DNA of 64,000 bases. Origin: Mycobacterium paraense (lineage in GTDB: Bacteria; Actinomycetota; Actinomycetes; Mycobacteriales; Mycobacteriaceae). Location: NCBI RefSeq assembly GCF_002101815.1, contig NZ_LQPM01000007.1, positions 310,001-374,000 on the forward strand, written 5' to 3'. Shown here piece by piece: positions 44,171 through 53,640 of this stretch (the first letter of the stretch is position 1; every line of letters begins with the position of its first letter). The translations under genes and the position numbers were made by a program. The notes beneath the pieces were generated by a model. The model saw only the letters and a list, made by a program, of their open reading frames with translations, made no database searches and had not been told where the DNA came from.

Positions 44171-45202
44171 ATGACGCGCAACATTTCGCGCAGGACGTTT
44201 CTGCACGGCGCGAGTGGCGTCGCGGCCGTCGGCGCGCTCTCCGGATCCGTTGGGGCCGCGGCCATCCTGAATGCGCAGAGCTTGAGCGATCCGGGCATCT
44301 CTCCGGGCGCCAAGTTTCGTGGGGTCAACCTCGTCAACAGCTTCACTCGGACCACAGCCGCCGACGGCAACGACATCTGGGCTTCGCTTTGGGGTGTCTG
44401 GGATTGGCACGGTCTCATTGCGCCGCAATTGGAAGACATCGCCACGATCGCGAATGCGGTCCGGGTCTTCGGTAATACGCTGGTCATGGCGTTAGAAAGC
44501 ATCACCCTCGCCCAGTACCTCGCCCGATGGCAACAGCTCCTCGACCACGCCCAATCGCTCGGGCTCCTCGTCTACGCCTGCGGCGGGGATCTGGGTCATT
44601 GGGGCCGGTACACGTGGGCGCAATCCACCGAGACCTACAGCCAGCTCGCGCAACTGCTGAAGAGCTACCCCAACGTCATCGGTGTCGACATCGTCAACGA
44701 GGCGTCGCAGCCACTGCTGCCGGTGGGCTGGACGTACAACCAGCCAGAACCGGTCGCCGAAATGCTGACCGAGTTGGGCAACGTCGTTCGGTCGGTCGGA
44801 CTTCCCATCACCTATTCCCGCAGCGTGACGACGAGGAGCGCATGGACGCAGGACTACTTCACCGACTACCTGGGCGATTTTCTCGACTTCCACGTCTACT
44901 ACCTGCCGCAGGCCACGGACTCGCTCCAGGCGTACGGAGGACCGACCAGCGCCAACAAAAGGATGATCATCGGCGAATTCGGCATCACCAATACGTCGTC
45001 ACCCGAGGAGCGCGCCGCCTACTACAACGCGGTGCGCGTGATGATCGACAACGATCCCCGCTGTATGGGCGCGCTGGCTTGGTCCGCCTACGACTTCGGG
45101 ACGACGAAAGACATGCAGACAGGCCTGTTCGACCAACGGCGGCAGTTGCGCCAAGACATCGGCCAGCCGTTCTCCACGTTCCCGGTCCGGTTAGGCCATT
45201 GA
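44171..45202 (+). CDS. Tat-exported GH5-like glycoside hydrolase
   Basis: A 343-residue protein. The N-terminus S-R-R-T-F-L followed by a hydrophobic stretch is a twin-arginine export signal. The mature part begins with F-R-G-V-N-L-V-N and is a TIM-barrel glycoside hydrolase of the cellulase (GH5/clan A) kind. The acid/base glutamate is in I-V-N-E-A (E177) and the nucleophile is in I-I-G-E-F-G (E269). Other strand ends include Y-A-C-G-G-D-L and F-H-V-Y-Y. It may cut the glycan of this locus or a foreign beta-glycan. It starts 126 bases after the SGNH gene; no strong ribosome site was seen. Confidence 0.82.
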   Translation: MTRNISRRTFLHGASGVAAVGALSGSVGAAAILNAQSLSDPGISPGAKFRGVNLVNSFTRTTAADGNDIWASLWGVWDWHGLIAPQLEDIATIANAVRVFGNTLVMALESITLAQYLARWQQLLDHAQSLGLLVYACGGDLGHWGRYTWAQSTETYSQLAQLLKSYPNVIGVDIVNEASQPLLPVGWTYNQPEPVAEMLTELGNVVRSVGLPITYSRSVTTRSAWTQDYFTDYLGDFLDFHVYYLPQATDSLQAYGGPTSANKRMIIGEFGITNTSSPEERAAYYNAVRVMIDNDPRCMGALAWSAYDFGTTKDMQTGLFDQRRQLRQDIGQPFSTFPVRLGH

Positions 45203-45325
45203 TCGTCAAAGTCGTAGTGCGCCAAGCATTGTCATCGGCGTGCGGCGCGCGCGGCGGTTTTGGACGTCGCCCACATCCAGCCCGGTTGCGCGCAGCCTCT
45301 CGCCCGTGACTGGCAAACTGCACTC

Positions 45326-46012
45326 ATGACAGCTGCACGCCGGGTGATCTTGGTGGCGTCGCTGGTGGCCACCACCGGACTGACACTCGTGCTGGGTGTG
45401 ACCGATCCGTTCCCGCCCGCGAGCTATCCCACCCGGTTCTTCGTGTGGAATCTGGCGTTGGCATGGATTCCGGTGCTCTTCGCGGCCGCGTTCGGCGTGG
45501 TGCGCCGACGGATCTGGTTGGTCCCGGTCGGGCTGCTGTGGCTGGCGTTCCTGCCCAATGCCCCGTATCTGATGACCGACCTCGTGCACCTGCGTCGCGA
45601 CGTCGAAATGTGGCGGCATGTCATGCAATACGGGGTTGCCGCATGGACCGGCGTCATCCTCGGCGTGGTGTCGGTGCATCTGGTGTGTCGGCGAATTGAG
45701 CGGGACTTCGGCGCTTTGACCGGGTGGATCGCGGTAGTCGTCTCGATCGGCTTGTGCGCTGTCGGCGTGGTGATCGGTCGGTTTCAGCGCTGGAACTCAT
45801 GGGATTTGGTCACGCAGCCGGGCGCCGTGGCGGCGACGACGCTCGATTGGGTGCGTTCGCCGCTGACCTACGTCCAGCCGACCGGTTTGGCGCTGGCCGT
45901 CGGGGCCTTGTTCGGGCTGGCCTACCTGACGCTATGGTCCCTTTGGCCACCACGCGCCGCGGTGCCCGCGGACGAGTCCGCGCCGGACGCCATCGGGCCT
46001 GACCTGGTGTGA
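45326..46012 (+). CDS. DUF1361 membrane protein
   Basis: A 228-residue protein with about six hydrophobic segments. The block L-L-W-L-A-F-L-P-N-A-P-Y-L-M-T-D-L-V-H-L is the DUF1361 hallmark, and F-Q-R-W-N-S-W-D lies in a later loop. The family has no assigned role. It follows the GH5-like gene by 123 bases on the same strand. The ATG at 45326 starts M-T-A-A-R-R just before the first helix. Confidence 0.75.
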   Translation: MTAARRVILVASLVATTGLTLVLGVTDPFPPASYPTRFFVWNLALAWIPVLFAAAFGVVRRRIWLVPVGLLWLAFLPNAPYLMTDLVHLRRDVEMWRHVMQYGVAAWTGVILGVVSVHLVCRRIERDFGALTGWIAVVVSIGLCAVGVVIGRFQRWNSWDLVTQPGAVAATTLDWVRSPLTYVQPTGLALAVGALFGLAYLTLWSLWPPRAAVPADESAPDAIGPDLV

Positions 46013-46381
46013 CGGTGGCGGGCACACTGCCCTGATGCGGCGGCGTTGAGCCGTAGGCCCCCGGGTGTTGGCTTACCGCTCGCCGCGCGATATCGCCCGC
46101 GGTCGGCGCGTACCCCAAGAAACCATTGGTTTGCGATTCGGCACTATTTGAGACAAAATGAATGTACTGTGAGCGTTTAAGCGCATCATCGGTATATGCG
46201 CGCAGGGCCCGGACTCACGGGCCGCGGTGACCGACGGACCACCTGTGGTCCCCTGCTTACCCTGGGAGGAGCAGATGCCGTTCGTGATCACGCGGCCGCG
46301 GATGCCGGCACAGACGACCGAAAATCCGGAGCGGCATCCGGCCACAAGTCCCTCGCCGGCGAAGTCCATTCCGCGAGCGCG
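46013..46381. other. 369-base region before AT3-SGNH gene
   Basis: An AT-rich patch at 46125-46195 (TTTGAGACAAAATGAATG, TTTAAGCG, GGTATATG) probably carries the promoter of the AT3-SGNH gene. An ATG at 46196 is in frame with that gene, but the 62 codons after it look unlike an AT3 N-terminus and are treated here as leader. Confidence 0.4.
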
Positions 46382-48547
46382 ATGACGCACAGGGCGACGG
46401 CAAACTGCGACGCGGTGGTCGCATCGCTGGATGCCGCCGTCGACCGTCGATCGCGAGCCCCCGATACAAACCCGCCGGCGAAGCCTCACGGCGATCGGTT
46501 CCGACCGGACATCGAGGGGATGCGCGCCGTCGCGATCGGACTCGTGCTCTTGTTTCACGGCTACGGTAAACCCTTCACCGGCGGGTTCGCCGGTGTGGAC
46601 GTCTTTTTCGTCATTTCCGGATTCTTGATCACGGGCCTGCTCCTCCACGAGCAGGTCAACGATGGCCGAATCTCCCTCTGGCGCTTCTACGCCCGGCGAG
46701 TGCGGCGCATCCTTCCGGCGGCAGCCCTCACCGTGCTCGTCACCGTCTTCGCGACCTATCACCTGCTCGGCTTCATCTCCGGCAACGAAGTCGCCAACGA
46801 CGCGAAATGGACAGCCGTGTTCGCCGCGAACATCCACTTCGCGTTGCTGGGAACCGATTACCTCGGATCGCGACTGCCACCTTCCCCCCTGGAGCACATG
46901 TGGTCGCTCGGCGTCGAGGAGCAGTTCTACCTCGCCTGGCCGACCCTGTTTCTGTTGGTGGCCGTCATCGTTCGCCTGTCGAAGCACCGCGATGTGCGGG
47001 CCGTGCTCACCGCCTCGCTGCTGGTGGTCGTCGGCGCCTCCCTTGCGTGGTCGGTTCTTCAGACGTCGTCGAATGCGACTTGGGCATACTTTTCTCCGCT
47101 GACCCGCGCCTGGGAGCTCGCTCTGGGAGCCCTGATCGCAGTGCTCGGACCCGTGGTGTCACGAGCACCTCGGTCGGTCCACCAGGCTACGGCGCTGTTG
47201 GGCTTGGCCGGGATCGCAGCCAGCGCAGTGCTTTTGAACTCATCGACGCCGTATCCCGGCTGCGCGGTGGCCCTCCCGGCGGTCAGCAGCGCGATGCTGA
47301 TCTGGGCCGGATGCGGCAATCCGCAGACGGCCGTCGGCCGCGTTCTGTCCGTCCGCCCGATGCAGTGGTTAGGGGCGCGATCGTATTCGCTTTATCTGTG
47401 GCATTGGCCGATCCTCGTGATCGCCGCCCGGTATGCCGGGCACCATCTCAGTCTGTGGCAAAACTCGGGGTTGCTCCTGGCTGCGGTCGCGGCGTCGGCA
47501 ATCACGTTTCGGCTGATAGAGAATCCCGTGCGCAACTCCCCCATCCTGAGGTCTCGTACGCAATTGACTCTGGCGATCGGCGTGGCCCTGACGCTGGTGA
47601 CAATCGGGATAGCACAGCGGCAGATTGCGTCGCACGACGGAACCTGGACCACACGCTCACCGCAATCGCCACCAGCGGGGCAGGCGCAGGTCCTGGAAGC
47701 CGTCAAGGCGGCCCAACACCTCCAAGTCCTGCCCAACGCCGTGGCGGCGTCGCTGACCAAACCTGACCTGGCAAAGGTCACGGGACGCTTCGACTGCTAC
47801 CAGATCGCGCTTCCCCCCGATTTCGTCGACTTCTCCAAGTCGGAGTTGGGGCATGAATTCGGGCAGTGCGCGGCCGGGTCTGAGCACGGCAGCAAGCTCA
47901 TGGTCACATTCGGAGATTCCCGCGCATGGATGTGGGGGGCGGCGCTCGAGGGCGTGGCGGCGAAGTACGGCTATAAGTTGCGCACGTTCTACATGAACAG
48001 CTGTCCGGCCCTGGATCTCCATTTCATGTCGTATCAGACCCAGGCGCCGAACGACGAGTGCTATCAGTTCCATCGAAGCGCAGTAGCCGCGATTCGAAGC
48101 CTGCATCCGGATCTGGTGATCACGACCGGTGCCAGCTTGCAGATGCTTGCCGACGGCAGCCAGCCGGCCGCCGCTCAGTGGCAGCAGGGCTGGGCCTCGA
48201 CTTTCCGGGAACTGGCCCAACCCGGAACCCGGTTCGCGATGCTCGGCGACATTCCGTCGTGGGAGCAAGACGACGCGCACTGCCTGGCGGCACATGTCAC
48301 GGCGGTTCAAGAGTGCAGCGTGCCGAGATCTCAGGGCACCCCGTCGGGAAATCTCGACGCCGAGCAAACCGCCGCGACGGCCGCCGGGGCGCTGTACGTG
48401 CCGACGGTGCCGTGGGTGTGCGCGGATCGCTGCGAGCCCGTCATCGCCGACATACGCGTGTATTACGAGCGGTTCCACTTCACCAAATCGTATGCGGCTT
48501 ATCTGACCGGCGCAGTCGGTGAGGCCCTGGAACCGGCGTTTGCCTAG
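46382..48547 (+). CDS. AT3 acyltransferase fused to SGNH domain (OafA-like)
   Basis: A 721-residue O-acyltransferase. After about 38 cytosolic residues, R-P-D-I-E-G-M-R-A-V-A opens the AT3 membrane domain with about ten helices and G-V-D-V-F-F-V-I-S-G-F-L-I-T. The E-H-M-W-S-L-G-V-E-E-Q-F-Y-L block follows. A linker leads to the SGNH domain with GDS at 511-513 and E-R-F-H near 696-699, where the free copies have D-R-F-H. Such fusions take an acyl group from acyl-CoA inside and put it on a sugar outside. It is the likely parent of the free SGNH lipoproteins. The start at 46382 is uncertain; 46196 is in frame. It precedes a GT4 gene by 15 bases. Confidence 0.88.
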   Translation: MTHRATANCDAVVASLDAAVDRRSRAPDTNPPAKPHGDRFRPDIEGMRAVAIGLVLLFHGYGKPFTGGFAGVDVFFVISGFLITGLLLHEQVNDGRISLWRFYARRVRRILPAAALTVLVTVFATYHLLGFISGNEVANDAKWTAVFAANIHFALLGTDYLGSRLPPSPLEHMWSLGVEEQFYLAWPTLFLLVAVIVRLSKHRDVRAVLTASLLVVVGASLAWSVLQTSSNATWAYFSPLTRAWELALGALIAVLGPVVSRAPRSVHQATALLGLAGIAASAVLLNSSTPYPGCAVALPAVSSAMLIWAGCGNPQTAVGRVLSVRPMQWLGARSYSLYLWHWPILVIAARYAGHHLSLWQNSGLLLAAVAASAITFRLIENPVRNSPILRSRTQLTLAIGVALTLVTIGIAQRQIASHDGTWTTRSPQSPPAGQAQVLEAVKAAQHLQVLPNAVAASLTKPDLAKVTGRFDCYQIALPPDFVDFSKSELGHEFGQCAAGSEHGSKLMVTFGDSRAWMWGAALEGVAAKYGYKLRTFYMNSCPALDLHFMSYQTQAPNDECYQFHRSAVAAIRSLHPDLVITTGASLQMLADGSQPAAAQWQQGWASTFRELAQPGTRFAMLGDIPSWEQDDAHCLAAHVTAVQECSVPRSQGTPSGNLDAEQTAATAAGALYVPTVPWVCADRCEPVIADIRVYYERFHFTKSYAAYLTGAVGEALEPAFA
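47696..48547 (+). repeat. SGNH-domain DNA repeat, copy 3 of 3
   Basis: This is the C-terminal half of the AT3-SGNH gene. The shared stretches begin in the linker just after the last predicted membrane helix, at 47696, and include the GDS region at 47929. Confidence 0.8.
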
Positions 48548-48562
48548 GTCGGGAGACATCGG

Positions 48563-49822
48563 ATGAGGATCTTCGAGGCAACGGACTGCTACCCGCCCCC
48601 GCTGGTCGGGGGCCGTGATCTCGCCGTGCAGTTGCTCTCTCGGGAGCTGGCGCGCCGGGGTCACGAAGTCGACGTCTTGACGTTGGCCGGGCCGAAGGGC
48701 CCGCGCACCGAGCGCGACGGCGACGTACGAGTACACCGGATGGCCGGGTGGGGGCGCGTCCTCAATTCGCTCTATGTCGACCCCGAAAAACCCTTCCACC
48801 CAACGCTTCCCGATCCGGGCCTGGTCCGCGCGATCGCCCGGCTGATCGAGGAGCGGCAGCCGGATATCGTCCACGTGCACTCCTGGCTGTTGTACTCGCT
48901 GCTGCCACTGCTGCCGTCGGCGAAAACGCGGCTGGTGGTTTGGTTGCACGATTACGGCTTCGTCTGCCCCAGGGTCGGGTATGTCCACCGCGGCAGCGTG
49001 TGCACGGGCCCCGCGTACACGAAGTGCCTCTCGTGCTCACGCGAGCAATACGGCGCGGCAAAGGGTTTCGCGCTCACCACCGGGCTGGCGGCGATGAAGC
49101 CGTGGCGCGGGCGTGTCGATCGCTACGTCGCGAACAGCCGATTCGTCGCTGACGCCTCGGCCCCGTTGGTGGCCGGTCGCGGCCAGAGCATAGACGTAAT
49201 CCCGCCATTCGTTCCCGACGAGGCATTTCATGCCGCACGAGGACCACGTCCGGCCTTCGTGCCCCCCGAAGGCGACTACCTCATGTTCGCCGGCGCACTC
49301 GGACCCCACAAAGGCATCGACGTCCTGCTGGAGGCGTGGTCAGGCCTTCGAAACAGGCCACCGTTGGTCTTGGCCGGAATCCGGCGATTCGACACCCCGA
49401 CCTCGTTTCCCCCCGGCGTCATCGTCGCCGACGATGTCCTCCCTCGCGAGGAGGTTCTGCGCGCCTGGGGCCATTGCCTTGCCGCCGTGGTGCCATCGGT
49501 GTGGCCGGAGCCCTTCGGCTTGGTCGCCGCGGAGGCGATGGCGGCGGGTAAGCCGGTGGTGGCGTCGGCGGTCGGCGGGTTGGCCGAGCTGGTCCAGGAC
49601 GGCATTACCGGGATCCAGGTGCCGCCGGGCGACGTTGCGGCATTGCGCAACGCGCTCGAGCGCATCGTCGCCGACGCGCCCTTGCGCGCCCGATTGGGAG
49701 AGGCGGGTCGCGACCGGGCAATCGCGTACTCCTCGGACGTGGTCGTGGGGGCGTGGGAACGGATGTTCCACGACGTGCTCGAAACGCGAACCCCTGGCTC
49801 GCGGACGCGAGTGCCCGAATGA
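48563..49822 (+). CDS. GT4 glycosyltransferase
   Basis: A 419-residue GT-B fold protein. The acceptor half has Y-P-P-P-L-V-G-G-R-D and I-V-H-V-H-S-W, then W-L-H-D-Y-G-F-V-C-P. A cysteine group (C-T-G-P-A-Y-T-K-C-L-S-C) near residue 155 is shared by some GT4 enzymes. The donor half has F-A-G-A-L-G-P-H-K-G and E-P-F-G-L-V-A-A-E-A-M. GGGAG lies about eight bases before the ATG. It is 15 bases after the AT3-SGNH stop, so the two are probably one operon. Confidence 0.88.
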   Translation: MRIFEATDCYPPPLVGGRDLAVQLLSRELARRGHEVDVLTLAGPKGPRTERDGDVRVHRMAGWGRVLNSLYVDPEKPFHPTLPDPGLVRAIARLIEERQPDIVHVHSWLLYSLLPLLPSAKTRLVVWLHDYGFVCPRVGYVHRGSVCTGPAYTKCLSCSREQYGAAKGFALTTGLAAMKPWRGRVDRYVANSRFVADASAPLVAGRGQSIDVIPPFVPDEAFHAARGPRPAFVPPEGDYLMFAGALGPHKGIDVLLEAWSGLRNRPPLVLAGIRRFDTPTSFPPGVIVADDVLPREEVLRAWGHCLAAVVPSVWPEPFGLVAAEAMAAGKPVVASAVGGLAELVQDGITGIQVPPGDVAALRNALERIVADAPLRARLGEAGRDRAIAYSSDVVVGAWERMFHDVLETRTPGSRTRVPE

Positions 49823-49993
49823 AGACCGCGAGTGTGACCGTGAACCGGGGTGCGGTTCGCGTTCGAGACGCCACAGATGCTCACCGCCGACATCTGTTCC
49901 AACGCCGGCGGAGCGGAGCGGCGGCCGACAACTGAACACGCTTGCACAACGACGAAAGCCCATCACCCATCTCCAACGAGGAGGAACAAAACC

Positions 49994-50848
49994 GTGGACG
50001 TCCTGAGCGACAACCTTGCGACAACGAATCACGCTCCAATACCGTCGATTTACGCGCCACCCCGAACCGTCACGGACCCCGAGTCATGCTTCTTCTACCA
50101 CACCATCGACATCCCGGGTTACGGCACGATGAACGGCGAATGGGATTTGAGAAAGGGGGTCGACCGCTATCTCGGCGGGGTCGACCTCGCCGGAAAACGA
50201 GTGCTCGAGATGGGAACCGCGAACGGGTTCCTCTGCTTTGAGATGGAGCGGCGCGGGGCGGACGTCGTCGGGGTCGACCTGTCCGAGGAACAGTCCTGGG
50301 ACATCGTTCCGTTCGCCAGATCTGATGCGCGAGAAGATGACTCGGCCCGCAAAGCGCACATGCGCAAGATCAACAACGCCTGGTGGCTGGCGCATGGCGC
50401 TTTCAATTCCCGGGCCAAAGTTGTATATACGTCCGCCTATTCGGTTCCCGAGGAGATCGGGGCGGTCGATGTCGCGACCTTCGGCTCGATCCTGCTGCAC
50501 CTTCGCGACCCCTTCCAGGCGTTGTGGAATGCATGCCGCCTCACCCGGGAAACGGTCATCGTCACCGACATCCTGTCTCCGCGAGACGTGTTTCCGCTCA
50601 AGATGCTCGACATGTTCCAGCGCCCGGCCATGCGCTTCAAGCCGAACCCCAAGACGGGAAGGCCCGACGAAACGTGGTGGACGCTGAGCCCCAAACTTGT
50701 CAAGCGGTTGATCGGGGCGCTGGGTTTCGAATCATCGACTGTCACCTATCACCAACAGCTCTCCACCCGGCATCGGGTGACCTTGCCGGTACCGCTCTAC
50801 ACCGTCGTCGGACACCGAACTGCGGGGCGCGCGCTCGGCGAAAGATGA
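49994..50848 (+). CDS. Class I SAM-dependent methyltransferase
   Basis: A 284-residue protein. SAM motif I is V-L-E-M-G-T-A-N-G-F-L, followed by D-V-V-G-V-D-L-S. A G-S-I-L-L-H-L-R-D block corresponds to motif III. The GTG at 49994 has a strong AGGAGGA upstream and was preferred over an in-frame ATG at 49850. H-T-I-D-I-P-G-Y-G near residue 40 is typical of a group of methyltransferases found in glycan loci (similar to tRNA-mo5U34-type MTs in fold). It follows the GT4 gene by 171 bases and converges with the membrane-protein operon. Confidence 0.82.
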   Translation: MDVLSDNLATTNHAPIPSIYAPPRTVTDPESCFFYHTIDIPGYGTMNGEWDLRKGVDRYLGGVDLAGKRVLEMGTANGFLCFEMERRGADVVGVDLSEEQSWDIVPFARSDAREDDSARKAHMRKINNAWWLAHGAFNSRAKVVYTSAYSVPEEIGAVDVATFGSILLHLRDPFQALWNACRLTRETVIVTDILSPRDVFPLKMLDMFQRPAMRFKPNPKTGRPDETWWTLSPKLVKRLIGALGFESSTVTYHQQLSTRHRVTLPVPLYTVVGHRTAGRALGER

Positions 50849-50886
50849 TCGACGGGAGAGTCAGCGACGCTCGAAAGCGGCGTGAT

Positions 50887-50923
50887 GCGGCAGGGCCCGT
50901 GCCCGACCTGACGGCTCTGCCGC
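50887..50923. terminator. Stem-loop between convergent genes
   Basis: GCGGCAG at 50887-50893 pairs with CTGCCGC at 50917-50923, with a loop of 23 bases that holds a smaller GGGC/GCCC pairing. It lies in the 105-base gap between convergent genes. There is no T tract. Confidence 0.4.
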
Positions 50924-50953
50924 GCCCCCTTGGGGAACCCGACGCGACGACGG

Positions 50954-51559
50954 TCAACCCCGCGGGTCGGCCGGCTTTCCGTCGAACGAGAAGTTGAGAA
51001 CCACCACGGATGACCGGCCATCGTTCTCCGCGCTCGGCTGCGACCTTGCGGTCCGTGCCGGGTTGTTCGGCCGTTGCGCCCCACGTTGTTCGGCGGCGAC
51101 GCCTCCGGTGATCTGTGCGAGCTTTTCGTTCAGCCAAGCGCGGGGCTCCCAGACGGCGGCGCCCGGACTCAAACGGTACAGTCCGCCCAGCGACAGCAAT
51201 ACCGTCAAGCCGCCCAACAACTGCCCAAAAGGCTGCCGGGAGAAACCCATTGGCATCGCCGCGAGAAGCACCACCGCGCAGGTCGCCAGAGCGATGCTGA
51301 TACCTACGCTCGCAAGTAGCCGCTCCACCCATGATTGCCATTCGGGCAGTGCAGCGCAGATGACGGACAAACCCGGGACAACGAACACCATCAGCAGCCC
51401 CAGCACCAGCTGAATCGCTTGCGGGACGCGTACCGGCCCCGCGTAACCGGTCGCCGCGTTCATGCCGGCGCACCCGACGGCGAACGACGTGTAAAACCAC
51501 AACCGGCGAGCGCGTGGCGTCATGGCTGACTGGCCTGGGTGCGGCATGGCAAGGCTCAT
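50954..51559 (-). CDS. Small membrane protein of the glycan operon
   Basis: A 201-residue protein with four hydrophobic helices in residues about 20-135 and a soluble, Gln/Asn/Arg-rich C-terminus. P-G-L-S-V-I-C and G-G-L-Y-R-L-S-P-G are the most distinctive parts. It resembles DUF1616-like membrane proteins that go with glycan synthesis, but the match is weak. Its ATG overlaps the stop of the large membrane protein gene (ATGA), so the two are coupled. Function unknown. Confidence 0.62.
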   Translation of the reverse strand: MSLAMPHPGQSAMTPRARRLWFYTSFAVGCAGMNAATGYAGPVRVPQAIQLVLGLLMVFVVPGLSVICAALPEWQSWVERLLASVGISIALATCAVVLLAAMPMGFSRQPFGQLLGGLTVLLSLGGLYRLSPGAAVWEPRAWLNEKLAQITGGVAAEQRGAQRPNNPARTARSQPSAENDGRSSVVVLNFSFDGKPADPRG

Positions 51560-53640
51560 GAACAGGCACCGCTTTCGATGCGGGTGGCGTCATAGATCTG
51601 GATGGGTCCCGCATCGTAGATCAACTGGATGCAGGGGTCGGCCGAGAACTTCTCGAGGGCCTTCGCCGGGAACGGATGGCTTTGGTGGCCGGCCTCGGGT
51701 TCCTGGGTGTGCACATAGTGGTCGGCCAGGTTCGGAATGCTCAGCGTCATACGCCAATTGACCAATATGTAGCGCATGCGCAGGTCTTTGATGTCCTGCA
51801 CGATCGCGCTGTCGATCGATTCGGAAAAGAAGACGGGCCAGAGTCTGCGCGAGTCGGCCAGGTCTTGATCCCCATACGTTGCGAGCGCCCACGAATCCAT
51901 GTCGTTGGCGCCGAACATGTTGTTCGGCCCCAGATTCTGCAGAGCCCATATCGAAGCGGCGATGACGTCGGGCTGTAGCGACCTCTCGTAGCCGTGCGGT
52001 TTCGTTCCCTCGGGGAGCCGCTCGAAGAACCGGGTGCCCACGGTCACGTTACCGACGAACACCACGGTGATGAGGGCGGCGGCAATCGCGGTAGGAAGCA
52101 ACGAGTCCCGCCACGCCTTTCCAATCACGTCGGCCATGCCGCCCGTTCGGTTTTCGTCGCGAGGCCCATCACGTCCGGCGCGCCGGAACACCCGCGACTC
52201 GTACCAGCTCGATGCCGCCGCGCTGAACAGCAGGCCGAAAACGCAGCCGAGGCCGGTGTAGACATACTCCGAGGACCGGCCCGATACGGCGACACCGTTC
52301 GGAGCGAACCGCGGCACCAGGCTGATCGGGAAGGCGATCGCCAGCACCGTGGCAACCGCCACGGGTGCCCGGCGACAAGACCACCGCGCGCGCAGCAGCG
52401 CGACCGGCAGGACCGCCAGGATCACCAGCACCGCCGCGTAACCCGCCATGGGCTCCCAAGCCGGTGGCGCCATGGCGATGATGTGATACAGCTTGCGCGG
52501 AGCGGTGGTCCCGCGGATGACGTTGACCGTACTCTGCAGGGCCGGAAGAAGATTGCCCGTGATCAGGTACGCCGCGGCCGGACGCGCCACGACGAAGAAC
52601 CACGTGAACGTCACGCAGCAAGCCACCAACGCGAGGAATCCGACCCGCCGTCGCGCCGCTTTCGCCGCGCGGGAGCCGACATGCTCGGCGAACCACCAGG
52701 CTACGAGCAGCCCCGACAGGCCGAACCCGACCACATGGTGGGTGACGGTCACCGCGACTATGCCCACCACCGCGACGACGATGGACGTGATGCCGCCGCG
52801 ATTGCGTGTCCGCCCCACCCACCAGACCACGAACGCGGCCAGGGGAACCGCGAGGTTCCCGTAGGTGAACGTCGAGCACCAGAACAGAAACATGGGGTTG
52901 GCTATGTAGACCAGGCTGGCGACCGCCGCTCCCCGTCCCGAACGCGTCACGCTCTCGAAGATGAGGTAGAAGAAAGCGCACACCAAAACGCGTGCAACGC
53001 CCATGATCACCAGGCCCGCGGCGAACAGGCTCAGTCCGGTGAGCTCCACCACTCCGGCGGTGAGCGCCGCCAGTCCCGGGTAGTAAGCGGCCGTGTCCAG
53101 CAGCGGGTTCCACGTGAAGAGGTGACCCTTGCTGATGATCGCGTGGGTATTGCGCACATGGACGTACTCGTCGACGAAGGTGAAGTCGTAGGGCGAACCC
53201 AAGACCTTCACCAGGTAAAGAGCCAGCCCGAGGAAGACGATCAGCGTCAGCCGCTCCAGCGGATTGACATCACGCGCCAGCGCGCGCATCGCGATCGGAA
53301 CGAAGATCAGCAGCACCCCGACCCAAAACAGCGCATATGTTGGGATGGAGGTGTTTTCGTGCCGATTGGCTTGGTCGGCCAGCGCGAGGGCGCCGAGCCC
53401 GGCGGTGCTGCACAGAACGATCGCAGCCATCCACCCAAAAGCGAATCGAGCTGACCGCGGTTCCTCGTCGGCCAGCTGCTTCGAAAGCCGTTCCGCCGCA
53501 GCCGAAGTCCTCGTCCGGCCGTCGCTGATCGGTCGGGCGTTGCGCGCTCCTCCGGAGCGGATGGGTCCGGGATCCAACCCACGGGGGATGGTGGCGACGC
53601 CGCCGGAAGCGCTCACGACGAATTCGCGCTGGGTCGTCAC
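51556..53640 (-). CDS. Large polytopic membrane protein, GT-C-like glycosyltransferase or polymerase
   Basis: A 694-residue protein. A cytosolic N-terminus of about 65 residues is followed by about 12 helices. The first large outside loop carries F-T-F-V-D-E-Y-V-H-V, an acidic D-E like that of GT-C glycosyltransferases that use polyprenyl-linked donors. About 150 residues at the C-terminus are soluble and outside (A-L-Q-N-L-G-P-N-N-M-F, Y-I-L-V-N-W). It is coupled by ATGA to the flippase upstream and to a small membrane protein downstream. A Wzy-like polymerase or lipid-linked-sugar transferase for the second glycan is likely. No named family was recognised. Confidence 0.7.
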   Translation of the reverse strand: MTTQREFVVSASGGVATIPRGLDPGPIRSGGARNARPISDGRTRTSAAAERLSKQLADEEPRSARFAFGWMAAIVLCSTAGLGALALADQANRHENTSIPTYALFWVGVLLIFVPIAMRALARDVNPLERLTLIVFLGLALYLVKVLGSPYDFTFVDEYVHVRNTHAIISKGHLFTWNPLLDTAAYYPGLAALTAGVVELTGLSLFAAGLVIMGVARVLVCAFFYLIFESVTRSGRGAAVASLVYIANPMFLFWCSTFTYGNLAVPLAAFVVWWVGRTRNRGGITSIVVAVVGIVAVTVTHHVVGFGLSGLLVAWWFAEHVGSRAAKAARRRVGFLALVACCVTFTWFFVVARPAAAYLITGNLLPALQSTVNVIRGTTAPRKLYHIIAMAPPAWEPMAGYAAVLVILAVLPVALLRARWSCRRAPVAVATVLAIAFPISLVPRFAPNGVAVSGRSSEYVYTGLGCVFGLLFSAAASSWYESRVFRRAGRDGPRDENRTGGMADVIGKAWRDSLLPTAIAAALITVVFVGNVTVGTRFFERLPEGTKPHGYERSLQPDVIAASIWALQNLGPNNMFGANDMDSWALATYGDQDLADSRRLWPVFFSESIDSAIVQDIKDLRMRYILVNWRMTLSIPNLADHYVHTQEPEAGHQSHPFPAKALEKFSADPCIQLIYDAGPIQIYDATRIESGACS

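Noticed and set aside
46196..46381. In-frame 62-codon N-terminal extension of the AT3-SGNH protein
   Set aside because: The extension lacks helices and family features, and its start lies in an AT-rich promoter-like patch; the ATG at 46382 gives a normal short cytosolic N-terminus.
51994..53454. 486-codon + strand frame opposite the GT-C-like gene
   Set aside because: Highly charged low-complexity translation, opposite a gene with clear membrane helices; a shadow.
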